A stretch of DNA of 64,000 nucleotides from UBA4733 sp036734945 (GTDB taxonomy: Bacteria > Chloroflexota > UBA4733), in contig DAIMXP010000012.1 of assembly GCA_036734945.1 (NCBI GenBank), positions 22,403-86,402 on the forward strand. The letters are read 5' to 3'. The position numbers and the translations under genes were made by a program. Shown piece after piece: positions 52,411 through 61,022 of the stretch. Each line of letters begins with the position of its first letter. Within the stretch, counting starts at the first letter, position 1. The notes below the pieces were generated by a model, which did not search any database, was not told the origin of the DNA, and saw only the letters and a list, made by a program, of their open reading frames with translations.

Positions 52411-54705
52411 TTACTCGATCTTGCCCGTCGCGCGTAGGACCACGGCGGGGGACATGGGCAGTTCGCGCAGGCGCTGGTTGGTGGCACGATAGATGGCGTT
52501 GGCAATAGCAGCGAGCGGGGGCACGATCGCCACTTCCCCCACGCCGCGCACGCCGTAGGGATGCCCCGGGTTGGGCACCTCCACGATGACGGTTTCCACC
52601 ATTGGCACGTCCAGGGTGGTCGGCTGCCGGTAGTCCAGCAGGCTGGCGTTACGCATCCGGCCATTAGCGTCGTAGTCGTAGGTCTCGTTCAGCGCCCAGC
52701 CGATGCCCTGGGCGGCGCCGCCGTGCATCTGCCCTTCCACGTAGCTGGGGTGGATGGCGGTGCCGGCGTCTTGCACCGCCGTGTAGCGCAGGACTTGCAC
52801 CTTCCCGGTGTCGGGATCGACCTCGACATCGACGATGTGGGTGGCGAATGCGCCGCCGACGCCGGCCGGCTTGACGCTGGCCCGTCCCACCACTGGTGCG
52901 CCGCTCTGCTGCAACTTCTCCGCAAGCTCCTTGAAGGTCAGCCGCTTCTCCGCATCACCAGCCACCACCAGGACGCCGTGCTCGTAGGTCACGTCTTCCG
53001 CCGGCACGTTCCAGATGAGGGCGGCGCGTTCGATCAACTGCCGCCGAATGTCCATGCCGGCCTCGTAGACTGCCCAGCCGGTGGCGAAGGTGACGCGGCT
53101 GCCGCCGGTCACGTCGGTGTTGCCCACCGAGTCGGTATCGCCCACCGACGGCTGCACATCAACGAAGGCGATGCCGAGCGTCTCCGCCAATTGCATCGCT
53201 AGCGCCGCCCGACTGCCGCCGATGTCGGTCGAGCCCTCGATCAGCGAGACCGTGCCGTCCGGGTTGACAGACGCTGAGGCGCTGGAGGACATACCCGCGT
53301 TGAACCAGAAGCCCGAAGCGACCCCCCGACCGCGGTTGGGGCCGGTCAACGGGCTGTGCCAGTGTTCCGTCCGTTCCGCCGCCTCCAGGCATTCCACGTT
53401 GCCGATGCGCGGGAAGACGCGCCCGTTGGCCTGGCGGGTCCCCTCCTGCGAGGCGTTGCGCTTGCGGAAGTCGATGGGATCCAGGCCAAGCTTTTCCGCC
53501 AGCTCATCCACCAACGATTCACCGGCGAAGGCGGCGGCCGGCGCGCCAGGGGCGCGGTAGGCAAAGGTGCGCGGCTTGTTCAGCACCACGTCGTAGCCGT
53601 CGATGCGCACATTGGGGATGTCGTAGGGTGCCAGGATCGTCTGGCAGCCGGCGCCGACAGCGGAGCCGGGGTAGGCGCCGGCCTCGAAGGCCAGGTAGCA
53701 CTGCGCTGCGGTGAGACGCCCGTCGCGCGTGGCGCCCATCTTCACTTTGACGTAGGTGCCGGAGGTTGGCCCGGTGGCTTCCAGCACCTCGGCGCGCGTC
53801 ATCACCATCTTGACGGGGCGACCAGTCTTGCGGGATAACAGGGCCGCCACCGGCTCCAGGTAGACAGGAATCTTGCCGCCGAAGCCGCCGCCGATCTCCA
53901 TGGGGATGACCTTGATCTGCGCCAGAGGCAGCCGGAGCAGCTTGGCGAGCTCTTCCCGCGCGCTGAAGGCGCCCTGGGTGCTGGTCCAGGCCGTCAGGTG
54001 GCCATCGGCGGACCACATGGCCGTGCCGTTCTGCGGCTCGATATAGCCCTGGTGGACCATGCTGGTGGTGTACTCGCGCTCGACGACCACGTCGGCGGCG
54101 GCAAAGCCGGCATCCACGTCGCCCAGTTCCGTCTGGATGTGCTGGGCGATGTTGCTGGCCTTCTCCGATGTGCCGGCCAGGGACTTCGTGTGCCGCTTTT
54201 CGTCCAGCAACGGTGCATCCTCGCGCATGGACTGGCGCACGTCGAGGACAACGGGCAACTCTTCGTACTCAACGCTGATCAGGCCGACCGCCTCTTCGGC
54301 GATGTGCGGGTTCGTTGCCGCCACCGCGGCGATGGCGTGGCCGCGATAGAGCACCTTCTTGCGGGCCAGGATGTTGTCGCTGAGATCGAGCAGGTTCCCC
54401 ATACCCTCGCCGAGGTCGAACACCTCGTCGCTGGCCAGCGGCAGGTCGGCGGCGGTGACGACCGCCTTGACGCCGGGCAGGGCCGCCGCGGCGCTGGTGT
54501 CGATCTTCAGGATGCGGGCGTGGGCAAAGGGGCTGCGCAGCATCTTGCCGTGCAGCATGCCGGGCAACATGATGTCGGCGCCGTACTTGGCCTGACCGGT
54601 CACCTTCTCCAGGCCGTCCGGCCGGATGGGACGGGTGCCGATCACGTCATAGGCAGGCTTTTCCGGGGTTGCTACTGCGGTCCGGGGGCGATCTTCTACG
54701 ACCAT
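52411..54705 (-). CDS. Molybdenum hydroxylase catalytic subunit 2
   Basis: A 764-residue large subunit of the xanthine dehydrogenase/aldehyde oxidase fold. It is a paralogue of 48368-50860. MVHQGYIEPQNGTAMW, GGGFGGKIPVYLEPV and FAYRAPGAPAAAF are visible, and the catalytic Glu is in GVRGVGEVAIVPPLAAIANAI. The AYRAPG motif again argues against CO dehydrogenase. It is followed by the MoaD-like gene and preceded by its small subunit with a 4-bp gap. Substrate unknown. Confidence 0.9.
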   Translation of the reverse strand: MVVEDRPRTAVATPEKPAYDVIGTRPIRPDGLEKVTGQAKYGADIMLPGMLHGKMLRSPFAHARILKIDTSAAAALPGVKAVVTAADLPLASDEVFDLGEGMGNLLDLSDNILARKKVLYRGHAIAAVAATNPHIAEEAVGLISVEYEELPVVLDVRQSMREDAPLLDEKRHTKSLAGTSEKASNIAQHIQTELGDVDAGFAAADVVVEREYTTSMVHQGYIEPQNGTAMWSADGHLTAWTSTQGAFSAREELAKLLRLPLAQIKVIPMEIGGGFGGKIPVYLEPVAALLSRKTGRPVKMVMTRAEVLEATGPTSGTYVKVKMGATRDGRLTAAQCYLAFEAGAYPGSAVGAGCQTILAPYDIPNVRIDGYDVVLNKPRTFAYRAPGAPAAAFAGESLVDELAEKLGLDPIDFRKRNASQEGTRQANGRVFPRIGNVECLEAAERTEHWHSPLTGPNRGRGVASGFWFNAGMSSSASASVNPDGTVSLIEGSTDIGGSRAALAMQLAETLGIAFVDVQPSVGDTDSVGNTDVTGGSRVTFATGWAVYEAGMDIRRQLIERAALIWNVPAEDVTYEHGVLVVAGDAEKRLTFKELAEKLQQSGAPVVGRASVKPAGVGGAFATHIVDVEVDPDTGKVQVLRYTAVQDAGTAIHPSYVEGQMHGGAAQGIGWALNETYDYDANGRMRNASLLDYRQPTTLDVPMVETVIVEVPNPGHPYGVRGVGEVAIVPPLAAIANAIYRATNQRLRELPMSPAVVLRATGKIE

Positions 54706-54709
54706 CGTC

Positions 54710-55213
54710 TTAGCTCCTCACCAACTGCTTCTCGGGTTGCGCCGCCATCTGCTGCGCGGCCGCCTGCACTGCCCGCACGATCTTGTCGTAACCGGTACAG
54801 CGGCAGAGGTTGCCGGCCAGCCAGTAGCGGATCTCGTGCTCCGTGGGCTGCGGGTTCTTGTCTAGGAGGGCCTTGGAAGCGACCAGGAAGCCCGGCGTGC
54901 AGATGCCGCACTGCAACGCCGCCTGCTCCAGGAAGGCCTGCTGCAGCGGGTGCAACCCCTGCGGCCCGGCCATCCCCTCGATTGTCTCGACGCGCTTGCC
55001 GGCCGTCTCGACGGCCAGGACGATGCAGGAGTTGACCAGCCGGCCGTCCAGCAGCACACTGCAAGCGCCGCAGTTGCCGTTGTTGCAGCCCTCTTTGCTG
55101 CCCGTCAGCCCCAGGCTGTCGCGCAGCACTTCTAAGAGACTCTGGCGTGGCTCGCAGAGGAAGCTCGTCACGTCCCCGTTGAGCGTCGTCTCGACCTGTG
55201 TTAGCGTTGCCAT
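54710..55213 (-). CDS. Molybdenum hydroxylase (2Fe-2S) subunit 2
   Basis: A 167-residue small subunit with cluster motifs CNNGNCGAC, CIVLAVE, CGIC and CRCTGYDKIVRAV. It starts with the TGATG overlap at the stop of the FAD-binding subunit gene. It differs from the first operon's subunit by having an Asn-rich CNNGNC in place of CGTGDC and a shorter C-terminus. Electron transfer between Mo and FAD subunits. Confidence 0.94.
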   Translation of the reverse strand: MATLTQVETTLNGDVTSFLCEPRQSLLEVLRDSLGLTGSKEGCNNGNCGACSVLLDGRLVNSCIVLAVETAGKRVETIEGMAGPQGLHPLQQAFLEQAALQCGICTPGFLVASKALLDKNPQPTEHEIRYWLAGNLCRCTGYDKIVRAVQAAAQQMAAQPEKQLVRS

Positions 55214-56091
55214 CAGTGATTCGTCCTTGCCCGCTCCAGCGCGCCCTGCAAGGCGCGACGCGTTAACACGCCGACCAGGTGGCGGCGCTGTTCTTTGGTG
55301 CCACGCATGTCACTGATCGGCTGGGCGGCGCGCTGTGCCGCCTCCGCCGCCAGCGCAAAGCTCTCCTCCGTCGCCGGCGCACCCGCCAGCAGGGTGGCCG
55401 CGGCGCTGACCAGCAGCGGAATGGGCGCTACCGCGCCGACGGCCAGCCGCGCCGCGCGGATCGTCTGACCGCCCTCGTCCAACTGCAACCAGGCGGCGGC
55501 GTTCACCACCGCGATATCCATCTCGTTGCGCGGGATGAAGCGCAAAAAGAAAGCGCCGCTGTTCGGGGCGGGCGGCGGCAGCACGATCTCCACCAGCATC
55601 TCGCCCGCCAGCAGCGCGTTGCGTCCCGGCGCCACGCAGAACTGCTCGACAGCGATATCGCGCCGACCCTGCGGTCCGACCACCTTGCACACCGCTCCCA
55701 AGACGATCAAAGTCGGAATAGTATCCGCTGCCGGCGAGGCGTTGCAGAGGTTACCACCGACGCTGGCCCGCCCCTGGATACCGGTGCCGCCGACCAGCGA
55801 GGTGCTGTCGACCAGCGCCGGGTACCAGCGCCGGACGTCGGGGTGTTCGTAGATGCGATGGCAAGGCGCCGCCGCACCCAGGCGCAGGCCCGTTGTCGGG
55901 TCAAACTGCAGTACGTTCAGGTCGGGGATGCCCTTGATATCGACCACGGTGTCGACGACCCGCCGGCCTTCGCGCATCTGCACGATCATGTCGGTGCCCC
56001 CGGCCAGCAGGCGGCCTTCCAGCCCGGCCTGAGCCAGCGCCGTTACCGCCTGATCAACGGTGCCGGCGGCGACATAGCTAAAGTTGCGCAT
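55213..56091 (-). CDS. Molybdenum hydroxylase FAD-binding subunit 2
   Basis: A 292-residue medium subunit with EGRLLAGGTDMIVQMREG and ASVGGNLCNASPAADT for FAD binding. The gene order is FAD, Fe-S, Mo then MoaD, and all point left. It faces the first operon across rsmD. ATG at 56091. Confidence 0.93.
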   Translation of the reverse strand: MRNFSYVAAGTVDQAVTALAQAGLEGRLLAGGTDMIVQMREGRRVVDTVVDIKGIPDLNVLQFDPTTGLRLGAAAPCHRIYEHPDVRRWYPALVDSTSLVGGTGIQGRASVGGNLCNASPAADTIPTLIVLGAVCKVVGPQGRRDIAVEQFCVAPGRNALLAGEMLVEIVLPPPAPNSGAFFLRFIPRNEMDIAVVNAAAWLQLDEGGQTIRAARLAVGAVAPIPLLVSAAATLLAGAPATEESFALAAEAAQRAAQPISDMRGTKEQRRHLVGVLTRRALQGALERARTNH

Positions 56092-56412
56092 GTCTCTCCT
56101 CTCTCACAGCGCTGTGCTGTGCTCAAGAGTAGGCTAGCATCCAGAGCGAGGATGAGCAAACGGCGCGGGCTGACCCCTCTCTGGCTTCCGGGCGCCCTTT
56201 GGGCGCTCTCCCCCTGACGGGAGAGAGCCAAAGGGAAGTTTGGGAGCGATACGGCGGGGTCGGGCTGGGAGGCCGCCGAAGCTGCGATGCCTGCCATCGG
56301 GACCCATATTCCCTTTGGCTCTCTCCCGTCAGGGGGAGAGCGCCCAAAGGGCGCCCGGAAGCCAGAGAGGGGTCTCCATGCTACGCTTTGCGTCACCAGA
56401 AAGCGAGGCAGC
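56092..56412. other. 321-bp gap dominated by a 66-bp inverted repeat
   Basis: No gene is seen. 56172-56374 is a perfect inverted repeat (separate entry). The last 38 bases are the leader of the second Uma2 gene, which resembles the leader at 7675-7716. Confidence 0.75.
56172..56374. repeat. Perfect 66-bp inverted repeat with 71-base loop
   Basis: Arms 56172-56237 and 56309-56374 are exact complements by direct comparison. They contain GGCGCCCTTTGGGCGC and the CTCTCCCGTCAGGGGGAGAG core. The loop 56238-56308 is GC-rich and shows no gene. No clear target-site duplication flanks it. Confidence 0.92.
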
Positions 56413-57195
56413 ATGCGCGCCGAAATCGCCACTCTAGACTGGACTCCCGACCTCTTCGACAGTGAAGAACAGGATGAACCTTTGGCCGGGCAGGACCACC
56501 GTGACACCATCGACAGCCTCTCCTACCCCTTGCGCGGACGCCTGTCCGGTTCCGCATGCTTCGTCGCCGCTGAACTGCGGGTCCACCGCGATCCCGTCGA
56601 TTTGCGCGATTACCGCGAGCCCGATATCCTCGTGGCCCTTGGCGTGCCGGACCGCGTCCGTCCGCGCTACGACCTCTGGGTCGAACCCAAAGCGCCGGAC
56701 CTGGTAATTGAAGTGCTCTCCCCGTCTTCGCTGAAGAACAAAGACCTCACGGAGAAGCGCGACTGGTACCGTCGCGTGGGGGTGCGCGAGTATGTAGTGC
56801 TAGACCCCAGTGGAGACTTTGCGCCGGAACCTCGGCTGCAAGCCTGGCAACTGGGCGCCCGCTGGGATGGCGGGGACCTGCACCGCGTGGTCAGTGAGGG
56901 CGAGACGCTCTGGAGCGAGTTGATCCCGTTTGGTTGGCGCGTGCTCGACAACTTGGTGCGGGTGGTGGACCAGGCGAGCGGAGAGGTGTTCCCGCTGATC
57001 TGGGACGTGGAGCCGCAGTTGCGCATGGAGATCGCGCTGCGCCATTCTGCGCAAGATGAGGCGCGGGCGGCGCAGGAGCAAGCGCGGGCGGCGCAGGAGC
57101 AAGCGCGGGTGGCGCACGAGCGTGCTAGGCAGTGGCAAGAACGTGCCGAGCGTCTGGAACAGGAACTGGCGCGCCTGCGTGGGCAACGAGAGTAG
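56413..57195 (+). CDS. Uma2-family (DUF820) protein, paralogue
   Basis: A 260-residue paralogue of the protein at 7717. The N-termini are nearly identical (MRAEIATLDWTPDLFDSEEQ), and the nuclease-like core has EPDILVALGVPDRVRPRYD and LVIEVLSPSSLKNKDLTEKRDWY. The C-terminal coiled coil is shorter and built from QEQARAA-type heptads. ATG 56413 has the same leader GAAAGCGAGGCAGC as the paralogue. It lies 91 bp from the end of the DUF499 gene, which converges on it. Function unproven. Confidence 0.8.
   Translation: MRAEIATLDWTPDLFDSEEQDEPLAGQDHRDTIDSLSYPLRGRLSGSACFVAAELRVHRDPVDLRDYREPDILVALGVPDRVRPRYDLWVEPKAPDLVIEVLSPSSLKNKDLTEKRDWYRRVGVREYVVLDPSGDFAPEPRLQAWQLGARWDGGDLHRVVSEGETLWSELIPFGWRVLDNLVRVVDQASGEVFPLIWDVEPQLRMEIALRHSAQDEARAAQEQARAAQEQARVAHERARQWQERAERLEQELARLRGQRE
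57049..57132 (+). repeat. 21-bp tandem repeat encoding heptads, paralogue
   Basis: Four 21-bp units (57049-57069, 57070-57090, 57091-57111, 57112-57132). The second and third are almost identical. Each encodes one heptad of the Uma2 tail. Confidence 0.9.
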
Positions 57196-57286
57196 GCGCG
57201 GCTCAAAGGGCACGCATAGGACCCTTGCGCCCCCCGTGAACCTGTGCGTATTTCGCTCTTGTATTGAGCCTGTTTGCCCGCCTCGC

Positions 57287-60200
57287 TTACTCCTGCTCGA
57301 ACTGGGGCGGCGGCAGTTTGAGGGTGCGGCTGTTCTCGACGACCGTCCGCACTGCCTGCTCGGGGATGCCGTCCGGCGCGTCCACGTCGATATGGAGCGT
57401 GACGCGCACTGAAGCGTTGGGCAGTGCCGCGAGGCTCTGCAGGATCTCTTCGGCGATGCTGCGCACGTCGCGCGCCAGCCGGAGTGGATCAATGTCCATC
57501 GTGCCGTGGTAGCGTCGCAGCACCTTCGGTCGCGGGGTGGGCGGAGGGGGCTGCGGCGGGTCGCCGGTGTTGCCCGCCGTATCTGGGCCTAGGTTTGAAT
57601 CTTTTCCTTGCGTGACGGGCGAGCTGGTTCCTCCCGTTTTGCCCTGGACGGCTGCTTCCTGCTCCTGCCGGCGCTGCGCCTCTTCGCGCTGCCGCCGTTC
57701 CTCCTCGTCCAGGGCCGCGCTGGGTTTGACCAGGACGCTGCTGCCATCCAGGGTCAAGCTGCTGGCGGTGCGCGCCTCACCGAATACCAGGCCGCGGTAG
57801 CGTCCGTCGTCGCCCACTGCGTCGGCGTAGCCGAAGTAGTCGCGCGTGCGCAGCCCTTGCGCCACAGCCTCCAGCAGCACGTCGGCGTCACGCAGGCGCG
57901 GCAGGTAGCCGTAGGTGCAGAGGTATTCCCAGAACTTGCGGAGCAAGAGGTGCGGGCCGTCCTTCCAGAGCAGGTCTTGCAGCGCGCGTTGCATCTCCTC
58001 CAGCGCGCGCTGGAGGTGGAAGGCGGATATCTTTCCGTACATGTACTCATTCGCTTCGGCCCGCTGGGCAGCGCGCTGAACGAGGCTGCCCTCACCCGGC
58101 GGCAGCCGGACGTCTTCCCAGAGCCATGTAGAGGCGGTATCCTGGCGCGGAACCAGCAACCAGCAATACGTTTCCCGGAGGCGCGTGTCAAAGGTCAGTT
58201 CAGCGTGGCTGATGCCTTCATCGGCTTCCAGCTGGCGGTAGCGGTCAAGGTTCAGGGCATCGGTATCGCGCTGGATCGACTTCCAGGCCAGGAAACGGCG
58301 CACCTCCGCATCCAGGCCGGGCAGCCCTTCGCTATCCGGGGCCAGAAAGAGCAGCGTGTTGCGGTAGATGCGCGCCGCGTTGCCGCGCTTTTCCAGCAGC
58401 TCGCCGGCCATCTGGCGGGCGGCCGACTGCTGCTGGCCGCGCCGGTGGCCGGCGCTGGGTGGCAACACCACCAGCCGGCCGAACTGCTCGTCGGGAATAT
58501 CGGCGCCGACCGGTTCGCCGCTGCGGTCCGACGGCCAGTGGACTGCGTGAAAGACGCCACGGTCGGCCCTACGCCGGTCGGCTTCGCGCGGCGCCTGTTC
58601 CTGACGCAGGCGGCTGATGATCTCCTGGGTGACTTCGTGTACTTCCAGTCGGCGGGCGCGGTCGTCCGCCTCCCGGCGCAGGTTCGGTTGGATATCGAAC
58701 CAGTAGCGCTTGTTGGCGACATAGAGGTAGGTGAGCTGCTCTGTCAGCCGGCCAATGGCGTCGTTGAACACCGCCAACGACTCGCCTGGCTGAGCCACAC
58801 CTAGGCGGACGTGCGCATCGTCGATGCCGCGCACGCTCTGTTGCGTCACGTGCGGCGCGCTGCCCAGGAAGATCGTGCGCGCCACGCGACTGGCGGCCAC
58901 AAGCTGGCCCAGGCGGGGGTTCTCCTCGTCGATCTTGCGCGGCTGGGAGTGGGGACCGTCGACGTCGTGGTCGATCACGGCGTTCCAGCCCTCCGGCAGA
59001 TAGCGCTGCAGGTCGTCGCGCAGGCGCGGCACGTCCAGCGGCAGCGTCCCTGGTTGGATCAGCAAGGAGCGGTCGTTACGCTCCCAGAGCGCATGGATGG
59101 CGGCGGCCAGCAGGCGCAGCACGCCTCGCGTGCGCTGGAAGCGCTCTAACGTGCTCCAGTCGTCGTAGAGGCGGTCGAACACCTCCGGGTGAATTGGGTA
59201 GGCGGCGCGCAGCCGCTCCAGGTAGTCGGCCTGGCGGCACTCGCCCGGAAAGTCGGTGGAATCGCCGGCGTAGAGGCGGGAGTAGGCCAGGCAGACGGCC
59301 TCGCGGGCAGCCTCGTCGCGCACCGGACCGAACAGGCGGCGGCGCACCACCTCGAATGCTTCTCGTGCGCCAACAGGCTTCCACACCGCCTCCAGGCGGC
59401 CGAAGGTGTGCTCGATGCGGGCCAGCGTTTCCCGACCGCCCGCAGCGCCAATTTCCACGTCCGATTCGGGGATGGATGCCACAACGATACTGGCTTTGGA
59501 GCGCTTGGCAGCTTCTGTGAGTGACTGGATGAAGGTCATCACCGACTCGAAGGTGCCTGACGGCAGCGGGGTCGGGTTTTGATAGTTATAGATACGGCGG
59601 GCGTAGGCTACCAACTCGTCGATGAGCACCACGCAAGGGCCGAAGTCATCAAACAGCTTGATCAGTGTGGCTGCGCCGGGTTCGACCCCGGCCAGGTCCG
59701 CCGGACGAACGAGGTCATACGCCGACTTGCCGCCGAGTTGGGCGGCCATCTCGCCCCACAGGGTACGTACCTCAATCCCGCTGCCGCCAGCGGCGAGATG
59801 CGGCGCCGTGGCATTCAGGTCGGTACCGACCAGCACGGCGACCTTGATTTTCGGCAGCTTTGCTACCCCTGCCCCGGCCAGGACTTCGGCAGCGCCGCTC
59901 ATGTGGGCCAGTTTGCCCTGATTGTTGACCAGGTGATACAGCGCCAGCATGGTGTGCGTCTTGCCGCCACCGAAGGAGGTTTTCAACTGGATCACCGGCT
60001 CCCCGCCTTTGCCGGCCAGCCGTTCCACCGCGGCCGTGAGCAGCAAACGCGTCCCTTCCGTGAGGAAGGTACGCTGAAAGAACTCGACGGGGTCCTGGTA
60101 CTCCGAGGTCGCCTTGCCGGCCAGCACCTGGGCCAGGTCGGCGGCGAACTGCGCCTGCTGAAACTTGCCGCGCGCGACGTCGTCGTGGGGGACGATCACG

Positions 60201-60763
60201 TCCCGCCAGGGTTTCAGCGCGCCGGGACTTGCTGCGGCTTTTCCGGCAGTGGCAACCGCCGGCGTCTTGATCACCGGTGCAGGCGGCAGGGGCGCCGCAT
60301 AGGTAACGGCGCGCACCTCCTTGGCCAGCGCCTCGACCTCCCGCGCCACTGTCGGCTGCACCTGCTCCAACAGCCGAGTCATCGTATCCAGCGCCCGCCA
60401 GGCGTCATTTTCCGCCCAGTCCTTGCTGGCGCTGTGTGCCCAGTCATTCCGCACGCCGATCAGCTCGTTGACGTAGGTGCGCGCCTGCTGGTCCAGTTCC
60501 TTGCCGAAGACGTCGTTCCAGCGCCGGGCGATGAGGTTGAGCTGAGCAGCCGGATCAAGGCGCTCCACCAGGTCCTTCGTCTGGCCCACCTGAGGCAGGC
60601 TATTGCGCTGCGCGTCGCTGACGCCCATCAGCACGCCTTCCGTCCACCACTTGTTGTGGTAAACCCGCATCATCTCCCGATAGATGAACGGCGTCAGGGC
60701 ATTCTGGGTGATTTTCAGGCCGCGCCCGACGCGGTCGTAGTTGGGGGTTTCAGCGGTGGCCAT
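57287..60763 (-). CDS. HEPN-domain/DUF499 ATPase, defence-associated
   Basis: This 1158-residue protein has an N-terminal Swt1-type HEPN-like domain (about 1-135) with the R-x-x-x-x-H motif RNDWAH at 105-110. A Pro/Ala linker is followed by the DUF499 ATPase: Walker A SFGGGKTH at about 263-270 and Walker B CVVLIDEL at about 377-384. A Lys/Glu-rich linker and a C-terminal domain with an HGTMDIDPLRLARD segment follow. DUF499 ATPases are known partners of DUF1156 methyltransferases in phage-defence loci. It is encoded 259 bp downstream of such a methyltransferase. HEPN RNase activity is inferred. Confidence 0.82.
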   Translation of the reverse strand: MATAETPNYDRVGRGLKITQNALTPFIYREMMRVYHNKWWTEGVLMGVSDAQRNSLPQVGQTKDLVERLDPAAQLNLIARRWNDVFGKELDQQARTYVNELIGVRNDWAHSASKDWAENDAWRALDTMTRLLEQVQPTVAREVEALAKEVRAVTYAAPLPPAPVIKTPAVATAGKAAASPGALKPWRDVIVPHDDVARGKFQQAQFAADLAQVLAGKATSEYQDPVEFFQRTFLTEGTRLLLTAAVERLAGKGGEPVIQLKTSFGGGKTHTMLALYHLVNNQGKLAHMSGAAEVLAGAGVAKLPKIKVAVLVGTDLNATAPHLAAGGSGIEVRTLWGEMAAQLGGKSAYDLVRPADLAGVEPGAATLIKLFDDFGPCVVLIDELVAYARRIYNYQNPTPLPSGTFESVMTFIQSLTEAAKRSKASIVVASIPESDVEIGAAGGRETLARIEHTFGRLEAVWKPVGAREAFEVVRRRLFGPVRDEAAREAVCLAYSRLYAGDSTDFPGECRQADYLERLRAAYPIHPEVFDRLYDDWSTLERFQRTRGVLRLLAAAIHALWERNDRSLLIQPGTLPLDVPRLRDDLQRYLPEGWNAVIDHDVDGPHSQPRKIDEENPRLGQLVAASRVARTIFLGSAPHVTQQSVRGIDDAHVRLGVAQPGESLAVFNDAIGRLTEQLTYLYVANKRYWFDIQPNLRREADDRARRLEVHEVTQEIISRLRQEQAPREADRRRADRGVFHAVHWPSDRSGEPVGADIPDEQFGRLVVLPPSAGHRRGQQQSAARQMAGELLEKRGNAARIYRNTLLFLAPDSEGLPGLDAEVRRFLAWKSIQRDTDALNLDRYRQLEADEGISHAELTFDTRLRETYCWLLVPRQDTASTWLWEDVRLPPGEGSLVQRAAQRAEANEYMYGKISAFHLQRALEEMQRALQDLLWKDGPHLLLRKFWEYLCTYGYLPRLRDADVLLEAVAQGLRTRDYFGYADAVGDDGRYRGLVFGEARTASSLTLDGSSVLVKPSAALDEEERRQREEAQRRQEQEAAVQGKTGGTSSPVTQGKDSNLGPDTAGNTGDPPQPPPPTPRPKVLRRYHGTMDIDPLRLARDVRSIAEEILQSLAALPNASVRVTLHIDVDAPDGIPEQAVRTVVENSRTLKLPPPQFEQE

Positions 60764-61022
60764 GGGGTGATACCTCCGAGTGCGTTGTGCTACGTATTAT
60801 GCCAACAATAGGGGAGGACGGTTGGGGTGGCTGAGGGATAGTGGTTGGGGGAGTACAGGGCCGCGATTGCGATCGGCGGCCAAGCGACGGGGGGCGACTG
60901 CGGTCGCTTGGGTCTGCCGTCCTCGGTGCGAAACGCGACCGCAGTCGCCCCCGTCGCTTGGCCGCCGATCGCAATCGCGGCCCTGTTGAATTGCACTACC
61001 GCTCCCCTCCACCACCCACCCA
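60764..61022. other. 259-bp gap between defence genes with repeat
   Basis: No gene. It contains repeat copy F. The gap is odd for an operon, so the ATPase gene may have its own promoter or the repeat inserted later. Confidence 0.6.
60856..60985. repeat. Palindromic repeat family I, copy F
   Basis: Arms of about 50 bases (60856-60905 and 60936-60985), complementary except for one extra G. Arm core GATTGCGATC as in copy A. It separates the ATPase and methyltransferase genes. Confidence 0.88.

Noticed and set aside
53998..55035. 345-codon plus-strand frame opposite the second Mo operon
   Set aside because: Antisense to the catalytic and Fe-S subunit genes, which carry complete motifs.
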